Shown here one piece after another: positions 26,685-35,406 of a DNA stretch of 64,000 nucleotides. Location of the stretch: positions 496,001 to 560,000 of the forward strand of contig NZ_JBHJMR010000001.1 in the NCBI RefSeq assembly GCF_042310355.1, written 5' to 3'. The translations under genes and the position numbers were made by a program. Position 1 is the stretch's first letter. The number at the start of each line of letters is the position of its first letter. The notes under the pieces were generated by a model. The model did no database searches, had not been told where the DNA came from, and saw only the letters and a program-made list of their open reading frames with translations. The stretch comes from Wenzhouxiangella sp042310355. GTDB taxonomy: Bacteria > Pseudomonadota > Gammaproteobacteria > Xanthomonadales > Wenzhouxiangellaceae.

Positions 26685-28913
26685 GTGAACAAACCCCTGA
26701 ATCTTTTGACGCTGGTGGTTGCCGCCAGCCTGCTGGCAGCCTGCTCGGAGCAGGCGCCGCCGCCGCCGGAGCCGCCCGAGGCGCCTGAAGCCGCCGAGGC
26801 TGAAGCCCCGGAAGCGACCGAATCCGAAGCTGCGTCCGAATCTCAGGCCGCGGAAGAGAACCCACTTCTGGCCGATAACGATCTGCCCTACGGCATGCCG
26901 CCGTTCGACCGGATCGAGTCCGAGCACTTCATGCCGGCCTTCGAGACCGCCATGGAAGAGCACATGGCCGAGATCGAGGAGATCGCCGGCAGCGAGGAGG
27001 ACCCGACCTTCGAGAACACCATCCTGGCCCTGGAGCGCTCCGGCCAGACGCTGCAGTACATCGGCCGCGTGTTCTCCAATATGACCGGAACGGTCACCGA
27101 CGACACCCTGCAGGAAACCCAGCGCAAGATGGCGCCGAAGTTCTCGGCCCACAGCGACGCGATCAACCTCAACGCCGATCTGTTCGCGCGCATCGAGGCC
27201 GTCTACGAGATGCGCGACGAACTGGACCTGAGCCCTGAAGGCCTGCGCCTGGTCGAGGAGTACCACAAGGACTTCGTCCGTGCCGGCGCGATGCTGAGCG
27301 ACGAGGACAAGGAAACGCTCAAGGCCATGAACTCCGAGCTGTCGGAATTGACAACGCAGTTCAGCCAGAACGTGCTCAAGGAGGTCAATGCCTCGGCGGT
27401 CGTGTTCGACAGCAAAGAGCAGCTGGCCGGGCTGAGCGAGTCCCGCATCGAGGCGGCCGCCGATGAGGCCGCCGACCGCGAGCTGGAGGATGGCAAGTAC
27501 GTGATCACCCTGGTGAACACCTCCATCCAGCCGCCGATAGCCAACATGGAGAACCGGGACGCTCGCGAGAAGGTCAAGAAGGCTTCGCTGGCACGCGGTT
27601 CGCGCGGCAACGAGTTCGACAACACCGGTGTGGTGGCGGACATCGTGCGCCTGCGTGCCGAGCGCGCCCGGCTGCTGGGCTACGACACGCACGCCGACTA
27701 CGTGCTCGAAGACCGCACGGCCCAGACCGTGGATGCGGTCAACGGCATGCTCGGCGAGCTGGCCCCGATCGCCGTCGCCAACGCCCGCCTGGAAGGCGAG
27801 GACATCCAGGAGATGATCAACGAGACCGAGGAAGAGCCCTTCGATCTCGAGTCCTGGGACTGGTTCCACTACGCCGAGCAGGTTCGTCAGGAGCGCTACG
27901 CCTTCGACGAGGAACAGATCAAGCCTTACTTCGAGATGGAAAACGTGCTGGTCAACGGCGTGTTCTACTCCGCCGAGAAGCTGTTCGGCATCACCTTCGA
28001 AAAGCGTGAGGACCTGCCGACCCAGCACGAGGACGCCACCGCCTGGGAAGCCTTCGAGCAAGACGGCAGCTCGCTGGGCATCGTCATCATGGACTTCTAC
28101 GCCCGCGGCACCAAGCGCGGCGGGGCCTGGATGAACGCCTACCGCCTCAATTCCGAGCTGCTGGGCGGACGTCCGGTCGTGGGCATGCACCTGAACGTGC
28201 CCAAGCCGCCGGAAGGCGAGCCGACCTTGCTGACCTGGGACGAGACCACGACCATGTTCCACGAGTTCGGCCACGTCGTGCACGGCCTGTTCTCCGACGT
28301 GGAGTACCCGAGCTTTGCCGGCACCAGCGTGCCGCGTGACTTCGTGGAATACCCGTCGCAGGTTTACGAAATGTGGGCGTCCTGGCCGGAAGTGCTGGCC
28401 AACTACGCCCAGCATCATGAAACCGGCGAGCAGATCCCGCAGGAGCTGCTGGACAAGGTGATCGAGGCCGAGACCTTCAACGAAGGCTTCCGCACCACCG
28501 AATACCTGGGCGCGGCCATCATCGACCAGGCCCTCCACCAGCTGGCACCGGAAGACACGCCGGCCGCCGACGAGGTCATGGACTTCGAGGCGACGGTCCT
28601 GGCCGATCACGGCCTGGACTACGAGCCGGTGCCGCCGCGCTACCGCACGCCGTATTTCTCGCACTCGATGGGCGGCTACGACGCCGGCTACTACTCCTAC
28701 ATCTGGAGCGAGGTGCTCGATGCCGACAGCGTGCTGTGGATCAAGGAAAACGGCGGGCTCGACCGCGAGACCGGCCAGCACTACCGCGACACGATCCTGT
28801 CGAAGGGCGGCAGCAAGGAAGCCATGCAGCTCTACATGGATTTCGCCGGTCGAGAACCCTCGATCGAGCCGCTGCTCGAACGCCGCGGGCTGATCATCGA
28901 CGGCGAAGGGTAA
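26685..28913 (+). CDS. M3-family metallopeptidase lipoprotein (Dcp-like)
   Basis: 742 aa from a GTG start with GAGGA 8 bases upstream; an ATG 15 codons earlier lacks both a ribosome site and a signal. The lipobox LLAAC ends the signal, then comes a Pro/Glu/Ala-rich linker (about 25-65). The peptidase body follows, with the zinc site FHEFGHVVHGLFS near residue 525 and the third ligand Glu in the later helix. C-terminal SHSMGGYDAGYYSYIWSEV supplies substrate-binding Tyr and His. It matches peptidyl-dipeptidase Dcp/oligopeptidase A, here exported and lipid-anchored, so it would trim peptides in the periplasm. A terminator follows 33 bases after the stop. Confidence 0.9.
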   Translation: MNKPLNLLTLVVAASLLAACSEQAPPPPEPPEAPEAAEAEAPEATESEAASESQAAEENPLLADNDLPYGMPPFDRIESEHFMPAFETAMEEHMAEIEEIAGSEEDPTFENTILALERSGQTLQYIGRVFSNMTGTVTDDTLQETQRKMAPKFSAHSDAINLNADLFARIEAVYEMRDELDLSPEGLRLVEEYHKDFVRAGAMLSDEDKETLKAMNSELSELTTQFSQNVLKEVNASAVVFDSKEQLAGLSESRIEAAADEAADRELEDGKYVITLVNTSIQPPIANMENRDAREKVKKASLARGSRGNEFDNTGVVADIVRLRAERARLLGYDTHADYVLEDRTAQTVDAVNGMLGELAPIAVANARLEGEDIQEMINETEEEPFDLESWDWFHYAEQVRQERYAFDEEQIKPYFEMENVLVNGVFYSAEKLFGITFEKREDLPTQHEDATAWEAFEQDGSSLGIVIMDFYARGTKRGGAWMNAYRLNSELLGGRPVVGMHLNVPKPPEGEPTLLTWDETTTMFHEFGHVVHGLFSDVEYPSFAGTSVPRDFVEYPSQVYEMWASWPEVLANYAQHHETGEQIPQELLDKVIEAETFNEGFRTTEYLGAAIIDQALHQLAPEDTPAADEVMDFEATVLADHGLDYEPVPPRYRTPYFSHSMGGYDAGYYSYIWSEVLDADSVLWIKENGGLDRETGQHYRDTILSKGGSKEAMQLYMDFAGREPSIEPLLERRGLIIDGEG

Positions 28914-28946
28914 CTGCCGCGCGATCTGACGCGACAGACCCGAAAG

Positions 28947-28972
28947 ACCCCGGCCACCGAGCCGGGGTTTTT
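28947..28972 (+). terminator. Rho-independent terminator
   Basis: ACCCCGGC (28947-28954) pairs with GCCGGGGT (28961-28968), followed by five Ts in all. It ends the peptidase transcript. Confidence 0.9.
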
Positions 28973-29007
28973 CGTTCCGGTGGGTCCAAATCGGCGGGGC
29001 GACCCGC

Positions 29008-29013
29008 TACAAT
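29008..29013 (+). promoter_or_regulatory. -10 box of tRNA-Leu(UAG)
   Basis: TACAAT ends 10 bases before the mature tRNA 5' end. No clear -35 is visible. Confidence 0.5.
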
Positions 29014-29023
29014 GCCCGCTCGT

Positions 29024-29108
29024 GCCGAGGTGGCGGAATTGGTAGACGCGCCTGGTTTAGGTCCAGGTGGGGCGACCCGTGGAGGTTCGAGTCCTCTCCT
29101 CGGCACCA
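29024..29108 (+). tRNA. tRNA-Leu (anticodon TAG)
   Basis: 85 bases with encoded CCA. Acceptor GCCGAGG pairs with CCTCGGC. The anticodon stem-loop reads CCTGG-TTTAGGT-CCAGG. There is a long class II variable arm, and the T arm GGTTCGAGTCC is canonical. Confidence 0.97.
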
Positions 29109-29196
29109 GCCTTTCCGGTGGCGGTCCTGAGCGGGACCGTGGGGGATTCTGCGGGCCGGGCGTACGTCCGGTCGGCCCAACAACAAGCGGTTCATC

Positions 29197-30546
29197 ATGT
29201 TCAAGGTATGCATTTTCGGTACGGGGTACGTCGGGCTGGTGACGGGCACTTGCCTGGCCGAAGTCGGTCACCACGTCACCTGCGTCGATATCGACAGCGA
29301 CAAGATTGCCGGCCTCAACGAGGGCCACATTCCAATTTATGAACCCGGCCTCGAGCCGATGGTGCGCGACAACGTCCGCGGCGGCCGCCTGCACTTCACC
29401 ACCGATGCGCCGGAGGCGCTGAGCGATGCAGAGATCGTGTTCATCGCCGTCGGTACGCCGCCCGACGAGGACGGCAGCGCGGACCTGCAGTACGTGCTGA
29501 AGGTGGCCGAGACGGTCGGCGACCACGCGACCGGGCCGCTGATCGTGGCCAACAAGTCCACGGTGCCGGTCGGTACGGCGGAAAAGGTCGATGCGGTCAT
29601 CCGTGACCGCCTGGCTGCGCGCGGCGCGTCGTTCGACCTGGAGGTCGTATCCAACCCGGAGTTCCTCAAGGAAGGGGCCGCGGTGGAAGACTGCATGCGC
29701 CCCGACCGGATCATCGTCGGCACGCAATCCCGCGAGGTCGCCGATCGGCTCAGGCAGCTCTACGCCCCGTTCAATCGCAACCGCGACCGCGTCATTGTCA
29801 TGGACGTGCGCTCGGCAGAGCTGACCAAGTATGCGGCCAACGCCATGCTCGCGACCAAGATCAGCTTCATGAACGAAATGGCCAACCTGGCCGAACGCGT
29901 CGGTGCCGACATCGAGATGATCCGCAAGGGGATCGGCTCGGATCCGCGCATCGGCTGGCACTTCATCTACCCCGGCGCCGGTTACGGGGGCTCGTGCTTT
30001 CCCAAGGATGTGCGCGCCCTGGCCAGCACCGCCCGCGAGCACGATCTGCAGCCGGAGTTGATTGCCGCCGTGGAGTCGGTGAACGACCGGCAGAAGCGTC
30101 ACCTGTTCGAGCTGCTACTCAGGCACTACGGCAGTACGGCGGCCCTGCGGGGGAAAACCTTCGCGCTGTGGGGCCTGTCGTTCAAGCCGGATACCGACGA
30201 TATGCGCGAGGCCTCGAGCCGCACCCTGATCGCCCAGTTGCACGAGGCCGGCGCGGTCGTTCGCGCCTACGATCCCGAAGCGATGGAGGAGGCCCGGCGC
30301 GTCTTCGGCCAGCGCGACGACCTGGTCTTCTGCGACAGCGCCGAGGCGGCTGCCAGCGAGGCCGATGCCCTGGTTGTCCTGACCGAGTGGAAGCAGTTCC
30401 GTAGCCCCGATTTCCGCCTGCTCGAGCGTTCGCTGTCGGATGGCGTGCTGTTCGACGGGCGCAACCTCTTCGAGCCCGCGGATGTCGAGGCGCGCGGACT
30501 GGCCTATTACGCGATCGGCCGCGGTCGATCCTGCTCGCGGACATGA
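29197..30546 (+). CDS. ugd: UDP-glucose 6-dehydrogenase
   Basis: 449 aa. It oxidises UDP-glucose to UDP-glucuronate with two NAD. The Rossmann motif FGTGYVGLVTGTCLAEVG opens the protein. The catalytic Cys is in GAGYGGSCFPKDVRAL near residue 266, the catalytic Lys in AELTKYAANAMLATKISF, and the C-terminal UDP-binding domain is complete (WGLSFKPDTDDMREA). UDP-glucuronate feeds acidic polysaccharides. The gene precedes cysD by 49 bases on the same strand, tying glucuronate supply to PAPS supply. The leader contains a hairpin GGGCCG...CGGCCC at about 29155-29179. Confidence 0.96.
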   Translation: MFKVCIFGTGYVGLVTGTCLAEVGHHVTCVDIDSDKIAGLNEGHIPIYEPGLEPMVRDNVRGGRLHFTTDAPEALSDAEIVFIAVGTPPDEDGSADLQYVLKVAETVGDHATGPLIVANKSTVPVGTAEKVDAVIRDRLAARGASFDLEVVSNPEFLKEGAAVEDCMRPDRIIVGTQSREVADRLRQLYAPFNRNRDRVIVMDVRSAELTKYAANAMLATKISFMNEMANLAERVGADIEMIRKGIGSDPRIGWHFIYPGAGYGGSCFPKDVRALASTAREHDLQPELIAAVESVNDRQKRHLFELLLRHYGSTAALRGKTFALWGLSFKPDTDDMREASSRTLIAQLHEAGAVVRAYDPEAMEEARRVFGQRDDLVFCDSAEAAASEADALVVLTEWKQFRSPDFRLLERSLSDGVLFDGRNLFEPADVEARGLAYYAIGRGRSCSRT

Positions 30547-30595
30547 TCCGCGTCATGGCAACACCTGTGTGCATCACGAATCGGAAATTCGACTC

Positions 30596-31504
30596 ATGAG
30601 CGAAAAACTCAGCGACCACCTGCGCCGCCTCGAGGCCGAATCCATCCACATCATCCGAGAGGTGGCGGCGGAGTTTTCCAACCCGGTGATGCTGTATTCC
30701 ATCGGCAAGGATTCCGGTGTGATGCTGCACCTGGCGCGCAAGGCCTTTTACCCCTCGCCGCCGCCGTTCCCCTTGCTGCATGTCGACACCACCTGGAAGT
30801 TCCGGGAGATGTACGAATTCCGCGACCGGATCGCGAAGGAAGTCGGGATGGAGCTGATCGTGCACACCAACGAGGAGGGCGTTGCGCAGGGGATCGGCCC
30901 GTTCACGCACGGCTCGAAGGTGCATACCGACATCATGAAAACCCAGGCGCTCAAGCAGGCGCTGGACCAGTACGGGTTCGACGCCGCTTTCGGCGGCGCC
31001 AGGCGCGACGAGGAGCGCTCGCGCGCCAAAGAGCGCGTGTTTTCCTTCCGCGACCGCAATCATCGCTGGGATCCGAAGAACCAGCGTCCCGAGCTGTGGA
31101 ACATGTACAACGGGCGCGTGCATAAGGGTGAGTCGATCCGCGTCTTTCCGCTGTCGAACTGGACCGAGCTCGATATCTGGCAGTACATCCACGCCGAGGA
31201 CATTCCGATGGTGCCGCTGTACTTCGCGGCCGAACGGCCGGTGGTCGAGCGCGACGGGATGCTGATCATGGTCGACGACGATCGCATTCCGCTCGAGCCC
31301 GGGGAGACGCCCGAGATGCGGAAGGTGCGTTTCCGCACGCTCGGTTGCTACCCCCTGACCGGAGCGGTCGAGTCGAACGCGACGACCCTGCTCGAGGTCA
31401 TCGAGGAAACCATCTCGGTGCGCCACTCCGAGCGCCAGGGGCGCGCCATCGACAAGGATTCGGGCGCGAGCATGGAAGAGAAGAAGATCCAGGGCTACTT
31501 CTGA
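30596..31504 (+). CDS. cysD: sulfate adenylyltransferase subunit 2
   Basis: 302 aa, as in E. coli. It carries the ATP-pyrophosphatase activity that forms APS from sulfate and ATP, with CysN as GTPase partner. The PP-loop is LYSIGKDSGVMLHL near residue 38, and conserved GGARRDEERSRAKER and FRTLGCYPLTGAVES segments are present. The ATG at 30596 is chosen because homology starts there (MSEKLSDHLRRLEAESI); the frame is open upstream inside ugd. It is followed after 46 bases by cysNC. Confidence 0.97.
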   Translation: MSEKLSDHLRRLEAESIHIIREVAAEFSNPVMLYSIGKDSGVMLHLARKAFYPSPPPFPLLHVDTTWKFREMYEFRDRIAKEVGMELIVHTNEEGVAQGIGPFTHGSKVHTDIMKTQALKQALDQYGFDAAFGGARRDEERSRAKERVFSFRDRNHRWDPKNQRPELWNMYNGRVHKGESIRVFPLSNWTELDIWQYIHAEDIPMVPLYFAAERPVVERDGMLIMVDDDRIPLEPGETPEMRKVRFRTLGCYPLTGAVESNATTLLEVIEETISVRHSERQGRAIDKDSGASMEEKKIQGYF

Positions 31505-31550
31505 ACGGGCGGTTTCGCGCGCCGCAAGACGAGCTTCGAACGGGACATTC

Positions 31551-33449
31551 ATGGCTGAACTCGAAATCGAAAAGGTACTGGCAGCGGATTCACGCAAGGA
31601 TCTGCTTCGATTCATCACCTGCGGATCGGTCGACGACGGCAAGTCGACGCTGATCGGCCGCTTGCTGTTCGACTCCAAGCAGGTGTACGAAGATCAGCTG
31701 TCGGCGGTCACCCGTGACTCGCGCAAGTGGGGGACGACGGGTGAGGAAGCCGACCTGGCGCTACTCGTCGACGGCCTGCAGTCCGAGCGCGAGCAGGGCA
31801 TCACCATCGACGTGGCCTACCGCTACTTCGCCACCGCCCGGCGAAAGTTCATCATTGCCGACACGCCGGGCCACGAACAATACACGCGCAATATGGCCAC
31901 CGGCGCGTCGACGGCCGATGCGGCGGTGATTCTGGTCGACGCGCGCAAGGGCATCCAGACGCAAACGCGGCGCCATTCCTACATCGTGTCGCTGCTGGGC
32001 ATCGACAAGGTCATCCTGGCGGTCAACAAGATGGACCTGGTCGATTATGACCAGCAGCGCTTCGAGGCCATCTGCGAGGACTACCGGGCCTTTGCCAACA
32101 AGCTCGAGTTCGGCGACGTGCAGTTCCTGCCGGTCGCGGCGCTGGGCGGCGACAACGTCACGCTCAAAGGCGACAACCTCGCCTGGTTCGACGGGCCGAC
32201 CCTGATCGAGCTGCTCGAGACCCTGCCGGTCGGCGAGATGCTTCCCGAGGGCGATTTCCGCCTGCCGGTGCAGTACGTCAATCGTCTCAGCTCCGATTTC
32301 CGGGGTTTTTCCGGCACGGTTTCGCGCGGGCGCATCGCGCCCGGAGCGCCGGTGATGGTCATGCCGTCCGGGCGTCAGAGCCAGGTCGAACGGATCGTGA
32401 CCTTCGACGGCGACCTGGATTCGGCCAGTGCCGGGCAGGCGGTTACCCTGACCCTGGCCGACGAAATCGACATCAGCCGCGGCGACCTGCTGGTTGCCCC
32501 GCAGGCTCGTCCGCGCGTGGCCGAGGCGCTGGATGCGCGGATCGTGTGGATGGCGGATTCACCCCTGCTGCCGGGGCGGCAGTACGACATCAAGATGGGG
32601 CCGAAGTCGCTCAGCGCCATTCCCGAGCTGGTGCACCACCGCATCGACGTCAACAGCCTCGAGCACCAGCATGTCGAGCAGCTCGGGCTCAACGAGATCG
32701 GGCTGGTTCGCTGGCGCCTGGGCGGGCCGGCGGCGTTCGACACCTACCAGGAAGATCACCAGACCGGCGCATTCATCGTCATCGACCGCATCAGCAACCT
32801 GACGGTCGGCGCGGGCATGATCGTGCGGCCGGTCACCGACACCCTGGCCGACAAGTCGCGCGACGTGGTCTGGCACGAGCACAAGATCAACAAGACCCAG
32901 CGTGCCGGCCAGAAGGCCCAGCGCCCGGCCGTGCTGTGGTTTACCGGCCTGTCCGGCGCCGGCAAGTCCTCGGTGGCCAACGCGCTCGAGCAGGCCTTGT
33001 TCCAGCGCGGCCATCACAGCTACCTGCTCGACGGCGACAACGTGCGCCACGGGCTCAACCGGGACCTGGGCTTTACCGACGAGGACCGAGTGGAGAACAT
33101 CCGCCGGATCGGCGAGGTGGCCCGCCTGATGGCCGATGCCGGCCTGGTCGTGTTGACGGCGTTCATTTCGCCGTTTCGTTCCGACCGCGCCATGGTTCGG
33201 GAACTGATGGAGCCGGGCGAGTTCGTCGAGATTCACGTCAAGGCCAGCCTCGAAGTGTGCGAGCAGCGCGACCCCAAGGGCCTGTACGCCAAGGCCAGGG
33301 CGGGGGCCATTCGGCACTTCACGGGCATCGATTCGCCCTACGAGCCGCCCGAGCACGCCGAGATCGTCGTCGATACCGAGAAGCTTTCCGTCGAGGAGGG
33401 GGTCGATGTGGTGCTCGATTTCCTCAAGGGGCGCGGGATTTTGCATTGA
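31551..33449 (+). CDS. cysNC: bifunctional sulfate adenylyltransferase GTPase / APS kinase
   Basis: 632 aa fusion. Residues 1-430 are CysN: G1 GSVDDGKSTLIGRLLF, G3 DTPGHEQYTRNM, G4 NKMDLV, then beta-barrel domains. Residues about 455-630 are APS kinase CysC: P-loop LSGAGKSSVANALEQ, DGDNVRHGLNRDLGF, and the lid region DPKGLYAKARAG. The fusion drives APS formation and converts APS directly to PAPS. Fused CysNC is common in organisms that use PAPS for sulfation. No cysH, cysIJ or sulfate transporter is nearby, which leaves sulfotransferases as plausible consumers. The gene ends at the tandem duplication beside tRNA-Leu. Confidence 0.97.
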   Translation: MAELEIEKVLAADSRKDLLRFITCGSVDDGKSTLIGRLLFDSKQVYEDQLSAVTRDSRKWGTTGEEADLALLVDGLQSEREQGITIDVAYRYFATARRKFIIADTPGHEQYTRNMATGASTADAAVILVDARKGIQTQTRRHSYIVSLLGIDKVILAVNKMDLVDYDQQRFEAICEDYRAFANKLEFGDVQFLPVAALGGDNVTLKGDNLAWFDGPTLIELLETLPVGEMLPEGDFRLPVQYVNRLSSDFRGFSGTVSRGRIAPGAPVMVMPSGRQSQVERIVTFDGDLDSASAGQAVTLTLADEIDISRGDLLVAPQARPRVAEALDARIVWMADSPLLPGRQYDIKMGPKSLSAIPELVHHRIDVNSLEHQHVEQLGLNEIGLVRWRLGGPAAFDTYQEDHQTGAFIVIDRISNLTVGAGMIVRPVTDTLADKSRDVVWHEHKINKTQRAGQKAQRPAVLWFTGLSGAGKSSVANALEQALFQRGHHSYLLDGDNVRHGLNRDLGFTDEDRVENIRRIGEVARLMADAGLVVLTAFISPFRSDRAMVRELMEPGEFVEIHVKASLEVCEQRDPKGLYAKARAGAIRHFTGIDSPYEPPEHAEIVVDTEKLSVEEGVDVVLDFLKGRGILH

Positions 33450-33760
33450 GCTCCGCGCGCGCTTCTTTGCGCTGCGCGCAAAACCGCACGCGCTCCGCGA
33501 TTGGTTTCGAGTCGCTTCAGGTGCACGAGGCTGCTGAAAGTGGGGGTGTTAATGGTGCCCAGGGGGAGACTCGAACTCCCACATCCTTTCGGATACTAGC
33601 GGTTGCGGTGCTCCGCGCGCGCTTCTTTGCGCTGCGCGCAAAACCGCACGCGCTCCGCGATTTGTTCATGCAGCTTCAGGTGCACGAGGCGGCGGGTCTT
33701 GGGGAAATAAGATGGTGCCCAGGGGGAGACTCGAACTCCCACATCCTTTCGGATACTAGC
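33450..33760. repeat. tandem duplication of tRNA 3' half plus spacer
   Basis: Two units offset by about 160 bases (33450-33600 and 33610-33760). Each has a G/C-rich block starting GCTCCGCGCGCGCTTC, then CTTCAGGTGCACGAGGC, then the complement of the tRNA-Leu 3' half ending at GGATACTAGC. The G/C block and tRNA part are almost identical between copies; the segment between them has diverged. Together with the sRNA and tRNA entries this accounts for most of the 747-base gap between cysNC and the acyl-CoA dehydrogenase. Confidence 0.85.
33553..33600 (-). pseudogene. partial tRNA-Leu (3' half only)
   Basis: These 48 bases are identical to the 3' part of tRNA-Leu(CAG) at 33713-33760, from the 3' strand of the anticodon stem through the variable arm, T arm, acceptor strand and CCA. 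The anticodon and everything 5' of it are missing, so it cannot be a functional tRNA. Confidence 0.9.
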
Positions 33761-33799
33761 ACCTGAAGCTAGCGCGTCTACCAATTCCGCCACCTGGGC
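33713..33799 (-). tRNA. tRNA-Leu (anticodon CAG)
   Basis: 87 bases with encoded CCA. Acceptor GCCCAGG, D arm GGCGGAATTGGTAGACGC, anticodon stem-loop CTAGC-TTCAGGT-GCTAG, class II variable arm, T arm AGTTCGAGTCT. It complements the UAG tRNA at 29024. Confidence 0.97.
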
Positions 33800-33814
33800 C
33801 GGTGGAAGCGCGGC

Positions 33815-33843
33815 ATTATAGTTCAAGCTGCGCTGTTTTCCAA
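33815..33843 (-). promoter_or_regulatory. promoter of tRNA-Leu(CAG)
   Basis: On the minus strand TTGGAA (33843-33838), a 17-base spacer and a perfect TATAAT (33820-33815), ending 15 bases before the tRNA 5' end. Confidence 0.8.
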
Positions 33844-33867
33844 ACTGTTTTCGTCTTTTCCCCGCCT

Positions 33868-33980
33868 AAAAGAAGGCGGCCGGAGTGTGTGCACTCCGGC
33901 CGCCGGATTAGGTGTGGCCCAGGCAAGGGGGGAACCTGGGCCACGATCCGGATGGGGAAGGGGGGAACCCCGGTCCGGAG
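33868..33980 (-). ncRNA. candidate small RNA with two C-rich loops
   Basis: About 113 nt predicted between a strong promoter and a terminator. Stem-loop 1 (33979-33947): TCCGGA and GGGG pair with CCCC and TCCGGA around a 10-base loop TTCCCCCCTT. Stem-loop 2 (33944-33914): GTGGCCCAGG / CCTGGGCCAC, loop TTCCCCCCTTG. Stem-loop 3 (33904-33875): a perfect 13-bp stem with a 4-base loop, then TTCTTTT, a Rho-independent terminator. Both C-rich loops are single-stranded and complementary to AAGGGGGGAA, so pairing with G-rich ribosome binding sites is the likely mode of action. The design resembles C-rich-loop sRNAs such as Xanthomonas sX13 as I recall it; homology is not tested. No ORF of note lies inside. 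Confidence 0.75.
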
Positions 33981-33986
33981 ATTCCG

Positions 33987-34014
33987 ATTGTACGGGGGCG
34001 CCGCGCGGTGTCAA
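33987..34014 (-). promoter_or_regulatory. promoter of the candidate small RNA
   Basis: On the minus strand a perfect TTGACA (34014-34009), a 16-base spacer and TACAAT (33992-33987). Predicted start near 33980, just before stem-loop 1. It points away from the acyl-CoA dehydrogenase gene. Confidence 0.8.
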
Positions 34015-34153
34015 GCACGAGTTTTCCGGAACGTGAACCAGTTCTCATTCCCATGCGCCTCGCGGCGAGGAAATCGCCCGAATCGCTGCGCCCGGAGCGG
34101 TGGAATCGGCGTCCGTGGGGCAGGTCTCGACCTGTTGAAGGCGGGCTTCGGGG

Positions 34154-34159
34154 TATAAT
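34154..34159 (+). promoter_or_regulatory. -10 box of the acyl-CoA dehydrogenase gene
   Basis: TATAAT 37 bases before the ATG at 34197. No -35 at normal distance (TTGAAG lies only 13 bases upstream). Confidence 0.45.
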
Positions 34160-34196
34160 CCCGGGCCTGTTTTCACAAGCCGGGAAAGCGATTCCA

Positions 34197-35360
<1,164 letters not shown>

Positions 35361-35406
35361 ATCGCTTTTCAGTGCGGGGGTGTGGATAGCATCAGGAATT
35401 GATCGG

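Noticed and set aside
32546..33766. 406-codon plus-strand frame overlapping cysNC and the tRNA region
   Set aside because: Arg/Pro-rich out-of-frame reading of the APS kinase domain that runs on into the duplicated non-coding tRNA segment.
33875..33990. Hairpins read as a plus-strand leader or CsrA-binding RNA of the acyl-CoA dehydrogenase gene
   Set aside because: The G-rich loops could suggest this, but the near-consensus promoter and the T-rich terminator tail are on the minus strand, and the dehydrogenase has its own -10 box downstream at 34154.
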